From an uncultured Selenomonadales bacterium (lineage in GTDB: Bacteria; Bacillota; Negativicutes; Selenomonadales; Selenomonadaceae), in assembly GCA_937901445.1 (NCBI GenBank), contig CALDHY010000088.1:1-42824 (forward strand): 42,824 bases of DNA. The letters are read 5' to 3'. Below, one piece after another: positions 8,888 through 16,591 of this stretch; position 1 is the first letter of the stretch; each line of letters opens with the position of its first letter. A model generated the notes under the pieces. The model worked only from the letters and a program-made list of their open reading frames with translations. It was not told the DNA's origin and searched no databases. The position numbers and the translations under genes are program-made.

Positions 8888-9346
8888 CTAAACATTAGTA
8901 TCGAAAATGCGGCGTTTACTTTGAGTGCCGGTTTCTGCCGCCGCGCCGTACGTTGGAGTTGCTGATGTTCTTGACAGCACGTTTAAATTAAAGTTGACAA
9001 ACTCTTTGCCTTTATCAGTCAAACGTTTTAGAATTTTCATTTGACTTTGTAATTTAGATTGTAAATCGCTGTTGTGTTTTAAAAGCCGCGTTGCCACGTC
9101 TTTTTTGACTCCGTCCGGTTGAGAATTTATGAACTCGTTAAAATTTTGGAATTTTAATTTTTTCAGATATTCTTGAGACCTTAGGGAATTTTTTGAGAGT
9201 TCGGCAATGGCGGGTTCAATTTGCTTAGTGATTTCAATCATATTTAGCGAATTTTTTTTGAGTGATTCAGTCAAATCGGCGAACAACTTCAGCAGCCGAC
9301 TGCAAAATATTGTTTGCTCTCTTAAAAGAATAATCGTCTCTTCCAT
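8888..9346 (-). CDS. Second FlgN-like protein
   Basis: A 152-residue, predominantly helical coiled-coil protein directly after flgN. It resembles FlgN chaperones in size, helix content and operon position, and shares with the preceding FlgN a C-terminal proline-Thr-Tyr-Gly motif (PTYG, about residue 132) followed by a basic tail. FlgN chaperones deliver FlgK and FlgL to the export gate, so two copies could divide these clients; that is inference. The start has a GAGGTGG site. The stop codon lies in a palindrome and is followed by the heptamer array. It could be an unrelated helical protein. Confidence 0.6.
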   Translation of the reverse strand: MEETIILLREQTIFCSRLLKLFADLTESLKKNSLNMIEITKQIEPAIAELSKNSLRSQEYLKKLKFQNFNEFINSQPDGVKKDVATRLLKHNSDLQSKLQSQMKILKRLTDKGKEFVNFNLNVLSRTSATPTYGAAAETGTQSKRRIFDTNV

Positions 9347-9380
9347 TATCCACCTCGATTGTCAATCTTGCCTTCAAGTT

Positions 9381-9863
9381 TCAAGCTTCATAATCGAATT
9401 TCTTTTGATGAGTAACGATTGCGCCTTTATTGCCGTAAGTTGGTTCAACGAACGCGCCGCTTATTTGATTGAGTTTAAATTTTACTGCATTGAGTGCACT
9501 TTGTGCCAGAATTTGATTGTTATCACGAATTTTCAAAGTGCGCTCGACGTTTTGAGAAAGTTGCTTATGGACAGCCAGCAGTTGTTTCTTGACAAAGGGC
9601 GTTGGAGCCGTTTTATAAAAATCCTCTGCCTTCATATTGGAATTTATGGCGGGGTTATTTTTTGAGAGTTCCAACAGGATTGAGCCGCGTTGTTTTTCCA
9701 GATTTTCAATTTTGGCGGCTATAAGTTGTTCTTGGTCAAGGATTTTTGACAGGGCGTCCATATCAACAGCAACTAAGGCGTCGCGTTTTTTTTCGCCGAG
9801 CTTGGCGAGTTCGTCATAAACTGTGGAAAGATTGTTGAGAATTTCAATTAATTTTTGCCACAT
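9381..9863 (-). CDS. flgN: Flagellar export chaperone FlgN
   Basis: A 160-residue helical protein of the FlgN family, located between flgM and flgK as usual. The N-terminal pattern LIEILNNLSTVYDELAKLGEKKRDALVAVD, in which the helix ends with a conserved DMDALSKILDQEQ segment, is typical. The C-terminal part (about 135-160) contains the client-binding region and a PTYGNKGAI motif. FlgN binds the C-termini of FlgK and FlgL before export. The ATG follows a GAGGCG site, 10 nt after the flgM stop, so coupled translation is likely. Confidence 0.88.
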   Translation of the reverse strand: MWQKLIEILNNLSTVYDELAKLGEKKRDALVAVDMDALSKILDQEQLIAAKIENLEKQRGSILLELSKNNPAINSNMKAEDFYKTAPTPFVKKQLLAVHKQLSQNVERTLKIRDNNQILAQSALNAVKFKLNQISGAFVEPTYGNKGAIVTHQKKFDYEA

Positions 9864-9873
9864 AATCTACGCC

Positions 9874-10158
9874 TCAAAAACGACTTAAAAGCAAACTTGC
9901 AGCGATATTTTCGGATTCGATATAGTAGTTGCCGCTTGAAACTTTTTGTTCAAATTCAGCAACTTTATCTTGTCTTACGTCAGATTCGCCGCGCAATTTC
10001 TTTAATATTTCGCTGAAACTTTGAGCTTCATTCGACAGCGACAGTTGGTCTCGTTTTTGAATGTTTCGTGAAGCGGCTGCCGCGTTTGCATAGCGTGAAG
10101 AGACAACTGCATTTGAAGAATAGATATTCGCCATCGGATTTACATTGTTGACAATCAT
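9874..10158 (-). CDS. flgM: Anti-sigma-28 factor FlgM
   Basis: FlgM holds sigma-28 inactive until it is exported through the completed hook. The C-terminal half has the family pattern DQLSLSNEAQSFSEILKKL followed by R-x2-K-x4-E-x2-V-x3-NYYI and a final helix that binds sigma-28. The GTG at 10170 is possible, but AGGTGG at 10172-10167 is placed for the ATG at 10158 (MIVNNVNPM), giving 94 residues. It is the first gene of the late operon, with flgN 10 nt downstream and a sigma-28-like promoter just upstream. Confidence 0.9.
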   Translation of the reverse strand: MIVNNVNPMANIYSSNAVVSSRYANAAAASRNIQKRDQLSLSNEAQSFSEILKKLRGESDVRQDKVAEFEQKVSSGNYYIESENIAASLLLSRF

Positions 10159-10178
10159 TGATTTCACCACCTGTAGTT

Positions 10179-10205
10179 TTATCTGCGAAAAATAATTTCG
10201 TTTAA
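10179..10205 (-). promoter_or_regulatory. Candidate sigma-28 promoter for flgM operon
   Basis: Minus strand reads TTAAACGA - 11 nt - GCAGATAA, against the sigma-28 consensus TAAAGTTT-N11-GCCGATAA. The -10 part matches in 7 of 8 positions and the spacing is exact; the -35 part is weak. The start site would lie about 14 nt before the chosen ATG, leaving a very short leader. Confidence 0.5.
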
Positions 10206-10253
10206 TTACATATCGAAAAAAAAAGCCCTGTACTTAAGCCGGTTTTAATGATT

Positions 10254-10279
10254 AAAAGGCAAGGAGTTTATTGCCTTTT
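10254..10279. terminator. Bidirectional hairpin upstream of flgM
   Basis: AAAAGGCAA (10254-10262) pairs with TTGCCTTTT (10271-10279) around an 8-nt loop, with A and T runs on both sides. It could terminate transcription from either strand and insulates flgM from the chemotaxis pair. Confidence 0.65.
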
Positions 10280-10286
10280 TAATTCA

Positions 10287-10313
10287 ATAAAAATAACCGC
10301 CTAATTTAGGCGG
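10287..10313 (-). terminator. Terminator after the CheX-like gene
   Basis: The stem CCGCCTAA/TTAGGCGG (10297-10313) is followed on the minus strand by TTATTTTTATT. It lies 10 nt after the stop of the CheX-like gene, so the chemotaxis pair and the flagellar operon are probably separate transcripts. Confidence 0.75.
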
Positions 10314-10322
10314 CTAAATTTT

Positions 10323-10835
10323 TTATTGCGCGGGAAAAATTTCATCCCTGCCAATATACAAATAAAAAGTTCCAACATTAACCAAAAGTTTTATGACGCC
10401 GAAAACTTTTTCAGTTTCGCCAAAACGCGGCGGCTCCAATTCTTCCTCAATGTTTAACGCCGCTGCAATTCTTACAATGACGTGACCGGTTGCAATGTTC
10501 AAAAGTTCAGATACGGCGTCAAAATCTTCATCAAGTGAATCAAGTTGAAAACGCTCATATTTTTCGGCAATTTCGTGGAAGATTTTTTTTTCAGCCAAAA
10601 CTGCAACTACGAAAGAAATTTCACCGTCGATTTTTACGCTTGCTCCGAAATTTGCATTTGGCGGCAATTTTACTGCCGAATCAATTTCAACATTTGAATT
10701 TAAACCGTCGGACAAATATTCGTGCAAGCATTTAAAAACTCCCAATGCTACAGAATAATCTAACTTCATAACGTCGCGCAGATTTTCATAGCAGGCGGCG
10801 AAATTTTTTTCTTGCTCGAAATTGGCGGGCGTCAT
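10323..10835 (-). CDS. CheX-like chemotaxis phosphatase domain protein
   Basis: A 170-residue single-domain protein resembling CheC/CheX, which dephosphorylate CheY-P. The segment SELLNIATGHVIVRIAAAL (about 105-125) carries the E-x2-N motif of the active-site helix, and the C-terminal strands (KVFGVIKLLVNVGTFYLYIG) fit the fold. Its ATG overlaps the stop of the upstream CheY-like gene (ATGA), so the two are translationally coupled and likely work together. Whether it is active as a phosphatase or is a divergent sensor-type CheX cannot be told here. Confidence 0.75.
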   Translation of the reverse strand: MTPANFEQEKNFAACYENLRDVMKLDYSVALGVFKCLHEYLSDGLNSNVEIDSAVKLPPNANFGASVKIDGEISFVVAVLAEKKIFHEIAEKYERFQLDSLDEDFDAVSELLNIATGHVIVRIAAALNIEEELEPPRFGETEKVFGVIKLLVNVGTFYLYIGRDEIFPAQ

Positions 10836-11335
10836 TGCGGCTCGCCGCCTTCATCCGTTTCTTGCAGTTTTTTTGCCTCCTCTTCAGCTTTTTTCAAGTT
10901 TTTGATTCGGACTCTGCAGATAGTTTCAACGGCGCGGACAATTTGTTCTTTGGTATAGGGTTTTTGAATAAAATCTATTGCGCCCATTTTGAGAGTTTGC
11001 ATTAATTTTTGAGGAGTGCCGGCTGATGACAGCATAACTACCGGTACATTTGGGCTAATTTCACGAATTGTAGAAAGTGCCTCAATCCCGCCGACTTCCG
11101 GCATAACTATATCTAAAATAATTCCGTCCGGTTCCTGTTCCAAAACGAGGCTGATTGCCTCTTTGCCGTTTGACGCTTCTATAACTTCACAGCCGAGCCT
11201 TTCGAGTTCGTCGCGCAGTTTTTTTCTCAAAAGTTTTGAATCGTCCGCAATGAGCAGGCGCATTTGTTTATTATTAATCAATTTAATTGGTGTGCCTGTC
11301 GAAATTTGTCCGCCTTGATTTTCTGTAGGGTTCAT
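10832..11335 (-). CDS. CheY-like response regulator with short N- and C-terminal extensions
   Basis: A 167-residue receiver protein. The domain starts at about residue 25 (MRLLIADDSKLLRKKL), with the acidic pair, the phospho-acceptor Asp in ILDIVMPEVGG, the Ser of VVMLSSAG and the Lys of DFIQKPYT. No output domain follows; the C-terminus is a charged helix (about 148-167). The 24-residue N-terminal extension is supported by an AGGAGGG site before the first ATG and none before the internal ATG. It overlaps the CheX-like gene by 4 nt, so a phosphorylation-dephosphorylation pair near the flagellar operon is likely. Confidence 0.88.
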   Translation of the reverse strand: MNPTENQGGQISTGTPIKLINNKQMRLLIADDSKLLRKKLRDELERLGCEVIEASNGKEAISLVLEQEPDGIILDIVMPEVGGIEALSTIREISPNVPVVMLSSAGTPQKLMQTLKMGAIDFIQKPYTKEQIVRAVETICRVRIKNLKKAEEEAKKLQETDEGGEPQ

Positions 11336-11352
11336 TAATCTTCCCTCCTATA

Positions 11353-11381
11353 AATTTAAATTCATTGTCAACTTTTGGCAA
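11353..11381 (-). promoter_or_regulatory. Candidate sigma-A promoter for the CheY-CheX pair
   Basis: Minus strand TTGCCA - 17 nt - TAAATT, about 20 nt before the ATG of the response regulator. Both hexamers match 4 of 6 positions with ideal spacing. Confidence 0.4.
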
Positions 11382-11453
11382 TTCTAACATTCACTGAAAA
11401 TCAGTGTCAAGCCGCTAAAATAAATTATTTGTACATTTTACGACTAAAAATCT

Positions 11454-11503
11454 CTAAACCTTAGCCCTTAAACCTTAGCCCTTAATCCTTAATCCTTAAC
11501 CTC
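11454..11503. repeat. Heptamer-repeat array at the end of the antiporter gene
   Basis: About seven tandem units of the type CCTTAAT/CCTTAGC on the plus strand (GGATTAA, GGGCTAA on the coding strand). The array begins inside the coding sequence: the last codons (Val-Lys-Asp) and the TAA stop of the antiporter gene are built from the repeat. Only one arm is visible here. Confidence 0.8.
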
Positions 11504-12985
11504 TACTTTTGCACGTACAATAAACATTACCAAAACTAAGCAGGCAAAACTTACACCAAGTCCGAGCCAGCCGTTTTGAGTGAAGCCGTCAACCAAAAAT
11601 CCCACAATACAGCAAGCCGAAACTGTCAAAACATAGGGGACTTGCGTTTCAACGTGTTCAAGGTGGTTACACTGCGCGCCCGCCGATGCTAAAATTGTTG
11701 TGTCAGAAATTGGCGAGGCGTGATCTCCGCCTACTGCGCCCGACAAAATCGCCGCTATGCAAAGTACCAACATTTGATAAGTTTCCGGCGTCAAACTTAT
11801 TACCGCCATTGCTATTGGAATTAAAATACCGAAAGTTCCCCAGCTTGTTCCCGTTGCAAAGGCAAGCCCTATCGCCACTAAGAAAAATATTACCGGCAAG
11901 AAAACTGCAAGTTGCGCGTTTTCGTGTACGATCATTCCAACATAGCCGCCCAAATTTAAATAATCACTGCCGCAAATTCCGGAAAGTGTCCACGCAAGGC
12001 AAAGAATAAAAATCGCCGGAACCATCGCCTTAAAGCCCTGCGCGAAACATTCGCAGAATTCGGCAAACTTGATAACGCCACGCGGCAAGTATAACAACCC
12101 TGTAAAAATCAGCGCAATAAATGAACCTAAGGCAAGCGCGGCTGAAGCGTCACAATCTGCAAAGGCGTCCGCAATACTTTTACCTTCGTTAATTCCGCCG
12201 GTGTACAACATACCGTAAACGCACGCCGCAATTAAAACCAACAGCGGTAAAACCAAATCGATAATCTTGCCGTTGCCGCCGGTGTTTTGTTCAGTTTGTG
12301 CAGTGTCTTTGTATTCGGCGGGAATTTTAAATTCTTGCACGGCTTTACCCATTGTAGCATAATCTCTGCCGCTTACAATTATAAAAATCATAAAGCACAT
12401 TGTCAAAATTGCGTACAAGTTAAAAGGGATTGTTTCAAGGAAAAGTGCGAAGCCGTCAATATCTGAACCTTCAGGCAGTGAAGAGCCGACAGCAGCCGCC
12501 CAACTTGAAACAGGCGCAATGATACAAATTGGCGCGGCGGTTGCGTCGATAATGTACGCAAGTTTTGCGCGGGCGATTTTAAATTTATCTGTAACGGGAC
12601 GCATAACTGTACCGACCGTCAAACAGTTAAAATAATCGTCGATAAAAATTAAAATTCCCAAAAACGCCGTTAAGCCCAGCGCAGATTTTTTACCGGAAAT
12701 GACGCGGCGCGCCCATTCGCCGTAAGCGCGGGTTGCGCCGGAGCGCGTTATTGCCGCGACCAAAATTCCCAAAATTACTAAAAACGCCAAAATATTTACG
12801 TTGCCGCCGACTTTGCCTGCCATTATTTCAAAAAATTTTATGATTGACTGCAAAAAGTCTCCGCCGGTAAAAAGCATTGCGCCGGAAAATATTCCTATGA
12901 TTAACGAAAAATAAACTTCTTTTGTTGCCAGTGCCAAAATGATTGTGATTATTGGCGGCAAAAGTGAAATTGCGGATGTTTCCAT
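11489..12985 (-). CDS. NhaC-family Na+/H+ antiporter-like membrane protein
   Basis: A 498-residue polytopic membrane protein with about 11-12 hydrophobic segments. Family marks are LIFIDDYFNCLTVGTVMRPV (about 113-132), the segment YIIDATAAPICIIAPVSSWA (about 143-163) and GTSWGTFGILIPIAMAV (about 375-392), all typical of the NhaC antiporter family (PF03553). It probably exchanges Na+ for H+ or moves an organic substrate in exchange, as some family members do. The ATG has an AAAGGAAG site. The next gene on the same strand is a YjiH-type membrane protein. The C-terminal residues VKD come from a heptamer repeat. Confidence 0.85.
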   Translation of the reverse strand: METSAISLLPPIITIILALATKEVYFSLIIGIFSGAMLFTGGDFLQSIIKFFEIMAGKVGGNVNILAFLVILGILVAAITRSGATRAYGEWARRVISGKKSALGLTAFLGILIFIDDYFNCLTVGTVMRPVTDKFKIARAKLAYIIDATAAPICIIAPVSSWAAAVGSSLPEGSDIDGFALFLETIPFNLYAILTMCFMIFIIVSGRDYATMGKAVQEFKIPAEYKDTAQTEQNTGGNGKIIDLVLPLLVLIAACVYGMLYTGGINEGKSIADAFADCDASAALALGSFIALIFTGLLYLPRGVIKFAEFCECFAQGFKAMVPAIFILCLAWTLSGICGSDYLNLGGYVGMIVHENAQLAVFLPVIFFLVAIGLAFATGTSWGTFGILIPIAMAVISLTPETYQMLVLCIAAILSGAVGGDHASPISDTTILASAGAQCNHLEHVETQVPYVLTVSACCIVGFLVDGFTQNGWLGLGVSFACLVLVMFIVRAKVEVKD

Positions 12986-13008
12986 TTTAAAACTTCCTTT
13001 CAGTCAGT

Positions 13009-13071
13009 TTTTAGGGACTAGGATATAGGGATTAAGGATTAGGGAAATTTCCTTAACCCTTAGCCCTTAAA
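13009..13071. repeat. Heptamer-repeat hairpin between the YjiH-like and antiporter genes
   Basis: On the coding (minus) strand TTAAGGGCTAAGGGTTAAGG, then the turn AAATTT, then a pyrimidine arm of CCCTAAT/CCTTAAT units, ending a few bases before the antiporter ribosome binding site. The first unit supplies the TAA stop of the YjiH-like gene. The two arms can pair into a long hairpin. Confidence 0.85.
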
Positions 13072-14434
13072 AAATAAAATGAGCGGCAGGAGCGGCAATT
13101 AAAATGCTGATAATTGTGCGCTCCAAAAACAAAATGAAAAGTTCAGGCAGGTTGACAGGAATTTTTGAACCGAGAATCAAGCCGCCAACTTCAGAAAGAT
13201 AAATCAACTGCGTAACTGAAATTACAGCCACGATAAATTTTGACATTGGAACGGTTATGGTTTTTGCGGCGATAATTGACGGCGTGAACATATCAGTAAA
13301 GCCTACAATCATTGTTTTTGAAACTTCAGCGGCTTGCGGTACGTCCAACGCATTTAACAGCGGCAAAAACGGCGCGCCCAATGTTTCAAAAAGCGTTGTA
13401 TGATTAGCCAAAACCAATGCAAGCGTTCCAATGCACATTACAACCGGCAAAACTCCGAACCACATACCGGCGGCGTTTTTAATTGCGTTTTCCATAAATT
13501 GTTCAAAGCCGCGATATTCGCCGACGCGTTGTTTAGCCAGTGCAATCCCGTATTGCAATGATGAAGTATAACCTTCAGGCAGTGTTTCGCCCATTGCTTT
13601 ACCGGGTACAAGGTATTCATCTTTCTTTAATGAGAGCGGCGGGATTCTAGGCAAGATTAACGCGCAGACAATACCTATCGCGCAGATTAAAAGATAATAC
13701 GCGCCGAAATATTCCATTAAGCCGACCTGCGCGAGTACAACGATTGAAAAAGTTATCGACACGGCAGAAAAAGTTGTCGAAATAATAGCCGCCTCACGTT
13801 TTGAATAGTAGCCGCCTTCATATTGATTGGCAGTCAACATAACGCCGAGTGTACCATCGCCGATCCAACTTGTTATACAGTCAACCGCCGCGCGTCCCGG
13901 AATTGTAAAGACAGGGCGCATTATTTTTGTTAGAAGCGCGCCAATAAATTCCAAAAGTCCAAAATCTAAAAGTAAAGGCAGTAACAACCCCGCCAATAAA
14001 AATATTACAACCAAAACTGTAAGCAAGTCATTCAAAACAAAGCCGCCGTTGTCAGCTGAAGTTATCAGCGAAATTACGCCGCCGTTTTCATCGTCCGCGC
14101 CAATTCCAAGATACGTCAGCCACAAAAAGACCGCGCCAACAATTCTGATTAAAACCCAAATTGCCGTCGTCGAAAAAGTATTTGCGACTATAGGATACGT
14201 GGCAATAAAATTCGGCTTGCCCAAAAAAATAACTCCCAGTACAGCCGAAGTTGTAACGATAACTAAACAAAGCAACGGTAAAAAATCGCCGATACTGTTG
14301 CTAATTATATCAGCGATAATTTTTACAACTATTGTCCAGCTGTCGTCATATTGTACGGGAATCATAAAAAGAATTATTCCAACTATTGACGGGACTAAAA
14401 ATCCCGCCAGTGAGCCTTCTTTTTTTTGCTCCAT
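13067..14434 (-). CDS. YjiH-family membrane protein with nucleoside-recognition (gate) domain
   Basis: A 455-residue membrane protein with about 10 hydrophobic segments. The region around CITSWIGDGTLGVMLTANQYEGGYYSKREAA (about 186-215) is typical of the gate/nucleoside-recognition fold found in YjiH proteins and in spore-maturation protein relatives. The substrate is unknown. The start context is poor: GGGAG lies 14 nt before the ATG. It is followed on the same strand by the NhaC-like antiporter, with a heptamer hairpin between, so the two may be cotranscribed. An octamer-repeat hairpin lies upstream. Confidence 0.8.
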   Translation of the reverse strand: MEQKKEGSLAGFLVPSIVGIILFMIPVQYDDSWTIVVKIIADIISNSIGDFLPLLCLVIVTTSAVLGVIFLGKPNFIATYPIVANTFSTTAIWVLIRIVGAVFLWLTYLGIGADDENGGVISLITSADNGGFVLNDLLTVLVVIFLLAGLLLPLLLDFGLLEFIGALLTKIMRPVFTIPGRAAVDCITSWIGDGTLGVMLTANQYEGGYYSKREAAIISTTFSAVSITFSIVVLAQVGLMEYFGAYYLLICAIGIVCALILPRIPPLSLKKDEYLVPGKAMGETLPEGYTSSLQYGIALAKQRVGEYRGFEQFMENAIKNAAGMWFGVLPVVMCIGTLALVLANHTTLFETLGAPFLPLLNALDVPQAAEVSKTMIVGFTDMFTPSIIAAKTITVPMSKFIVAVISVTQLIYLSEVGGLILGSKIPVNLPELFILFLERTIISILIAAPAAHFIF

Positions 14435-14460
14435 GATTTTATAAAATACTCCCTTCTATA

Positions 14461-14552
14461 TAGTGTGGTAGTTTGGTAGTGGTGTAGTTTGGTAGTTTTG
14501 TGTTTGTGCTATTCCACTATCCAACTATCGCACTATCACACTACAAAACTAG
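14461..14552. repeat. Octamer-repeat hairpin (TAGTGTGG family), intergenic copy
   Basis: About five octamers of the type TAGTTTGG (14461-14500) are followed by about five of the type ACTATCCA (14509-14552), giving a roughly 90-bp imperfect hairpin. It lies between the YjiH-like gene and the autotransporter terminator. The 16-mer CCACTATCCAACTATC (14514-14529) recurs exactly at 21610-21625 inside the recT intron. Confidence 0.85.
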
Positions 14553-14585
14553 GGCGTATTTTATAACAAAAATCTTTTCCCTGCA

Positions 14586-14612
14586 ATAAAAAAAGCGGCT
14601 GATTTTTGCCGC
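14586..14612 (-). terminator. Terminator of the autotransporter gene
   Basis: The minus strand reads GCGGC - 8 nt - GCCGC followed by TTTTTTT and then ATTGCAGGGAAAA. It lies about 20 nt after the autotransporter stop. Confidence 0.8.
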
Positions 14613-14634
14613 CGTAAAATTCCTCGCGCAGATT

Positions 14635-16482
14635 TTAAAAAGACTTTGAAATTTTCGCCATTGCAGTAACGCCGCGTTGATGTCCTGCCCAACCGGTTGC
14701 ATTTATATCGACTGCCCAAGGATTATTTTTGAGCGGTTTAATAACCCAGCCAATTTCCAACATTCCGCTTGAGCCGCTGTTGCCCGCGCTTCTTGTCGAA
14801 AGATTTTTTGAAAGATACGTTGCCGAAATTCCGTCGGTGTGTTCGTATTGATAAGCAAACCCTGTATAAATCCTGCTGATTTTACTTATGCGCGTTGTCA
14901 ATCTGTAACCAATTCTGAATCTGCCGCTGTCAGCTGAAGAAATTTTGTATTGGTCGCCGTAAGGATTTAAATCAGCGTTCATACCGCCTTGATGGGCGTG
15001 ATAGTATGTGGCGTAAACGTCAAGCAAATTATTTTTGCCGAGTCGAAGATTTTTACCGAGTTTCAAATGTCCCGCCATTGCCGTTGCGTCCGTGTCATAG
15101 GAAACTCTTTGTCCAAAAGTCTTGTCCATATTTTCAGAGGCAAAATCAGTTTTAACTTTACCTGCGCGAAAACTGCCTTCAACGTAAAAGCCATTATTCC
15201 ACATATTGCGAAAAACGCCTCCGCCTGCAATATATTTTGTGGAGCCTGTGCCGTGCGTGCCGTCAGTAAGGTAAGAATCGTAATTGCCGTGCGCGTAGTC
15301 GATTATTGGCGCAAATGCTAATTTACCCGCGCCGCCGTTATTAAGCGTGCGTGCAAGTCCCAAATCAAAACTTGTACTTTTCATATCAACGTACGCGCCG
15401 TCGCCCGCCTTTGTGCGTAACGAGCCGCCGCCCGCACTTGCAAAAATTTCCCAGCCTTTCGGCTCCATAACTTGAATATCAGAAACTTCAGCCGCGTCTG
15501 TGTCGTCGTTATCATCTTCAAAATCAAAATCTAATCCTGTTGCAGGCAAATTGTTATTGTCTAAAACTGTATCCAAAGTTTTAATCGAAGTTAAACCCGC
15601 ACTCAAGGGAATTGCTTGAGTTTGAATGTTCAAATCTTGAGGTACGCTGTCAATAGTTGCAATAATATTGGAGCCGGAATTTGAAACAGTCAAGCCATAA
15701 TCGAGAGAAACGCCCTCTGTTAATGTGCCATAAGTTGTATCAGCATCTGTGATAAAGCCGTTGGAATTTTGGATCAGGTTAATTGTATCGCCGACCGCCA
15801 AATTTGAATTGCCTGCAACAATGCCCGCACGAATTGTAACGCCGCTTAAATCTGTAGTCGTCGAAACTGCAGTCTCCGTACCTGTAGCCACCGAACCTGT
15901 AAGCGTCAACATTGTATCGCCACTTGAAACGTCATTCGGTATATAAAAATTCAAATTGTCGAAGTTGTAAATATTTTGCGCGGAAATATTTTTGTTGTAG
16001 ATGTTCAAAACATTGCCTGAAGTTTCGCCGCTCGGCGCGTAACCGCCATAAATATCATAAAAAGTGCCGCCGTAAAGATTGACAATGTTATTTGAGGCGT
16101 CTCCGTCCCAAGAATAACCGCCATAAACGCTATAAAAAGTGCCGCCGTTGATAGTCAAGGTATTACCTGTAACATTTCCGGAAAAAGAATAACCGCCATA
16201 AACATTACCAAAAGTTCCGCCGTTGATAGTTACCGTGTTATTTGTGGCGTCTCCGGACTCGGGATAACTTCCATAAATTGTACCATAGGTATCATCTTCG
16301 CCAAGTTCTGTTGTTTCACCATTTATGGAATAATTTGTTTCATTAACTTCAACAGTATTATCTGAAGATTCTTCAGGTAGAACTTCTACGCTTTCGGCGT
16401 GGACAATCCCGCCGCTTGTTATAAAAGGCGTAACTACTCCGACCGCAACGCTTGCCAATAAAAGTTTCTTCTTTGCTTTCAA
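14635..16482 (-). CDS. Autotransporter with GGTF-x2-YGGYS repeat passenger
   Basis: A 615-residue type V secreted protein. Residues 1-29 are a signal peptide (basic start, hydrophobic core, cut after VHA). Residues about 60-165 hold four or five units of about 25 residues with the core NTVTINGGTF-x2-VYGGYS-x-SGD, suggesting a short beta-helix. The C-terminal 270 residues form an autotransporter beta-barrel domain (PF03797 type) with alternating strands and a terminal phenylalanine (AKISKSF). The passenger is short and no protease or adhesin motif is seen. The start is TTG with GGGAGG nine bases upstream. It is probably monocistronic, with its own promoter and terminator. Confidence 0.88.
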   Translation of the reverse strand: MKAKKKLLLASVAVGVVTPFITSGGIVHAESVEVLPEESSDNTVEVNETNYSINGETTELGEDDTYGTIYGSYPESGDATNNTVTINGGTFGNVYGGYSFSGNVTGNTLTINGGTFYSVYGGYSWDGDASNNIVNLYGGTFYDIYGGYAPSGETSGNVLNIYNKNISAQNIYNFDNLNFYIPNDVSSGDTMLTLTGSVATGTETAVSTTTDLSGVTIRAGIVAGNSNLAVGDTINLIQNSNGFITDADTTYGTLTEGVSLDYGLTVSNSGSNIIATIDSVPQDLNIQTQAIPLSAGLTSIKTLDTVLDNNNLPATGLDFDFEDDNDDTDAAEVSDIQVMEPKGWEIFASAGGGSLRTKAGDGAYVDMKSTSFDLGLARTLNNGGAGKLAFAPIIDYAHGNYDSYLTDGTHGTGSTKYIAGGGVFRNMWNNGFYVEGSFRAGKVKTDFASENMDKTFGQRVSYDTDATAMAGHLKLGKNLRLGKNNLLDVYATYYHAHQGGMNADLNPYGDQYKISSADSGRFRIGYRLTTRISKISRIYTGFAYQYEHTDGISATYLSKNLSTRSAGNSGSSGMLEIGWVIKPLKNNPWAVDINATGWAGHQRGVTAMAKISKSF

Positions 16483-16510
16483 AATAAAAACCTCCCAAAA
16501 TTTAAAGCTA

Positions 16511-16540
16511 ATATTAAATTAGCAAAAGATATTTCTGCAA
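16511..16540 (-). promoter_or_regulatory. Candidate promoter of the autotransporter gene, with overlapping palindrome
   Basis: Minus strand TTGCAG - 18 nt - TAATAT about 30 nt before the TTG start. A perfect inverted repeat, GCTAAT-5 nt-ATTAGC (16507-16523), covers the -10 box and could be an operator. Confidence 0.45.
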
Positions 16541-16561
16541 GTACAAATATTTTCCTGCAAC

Positions 16562-16584
16562 AAAAAAGGCGGCTTAACACCGCC
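16562..16584 (-). terminator. Terminator of the lipoprotein-cyclase operon
   Basis: Minus strand GGCGG - loop - CCGCC followed by TTTTTTG, then TTGCAGGAAA. It lies 8 nt after the cyclase stop. Confidence 0.85.
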
Positions 16585-16591
16585 AAAAGTT

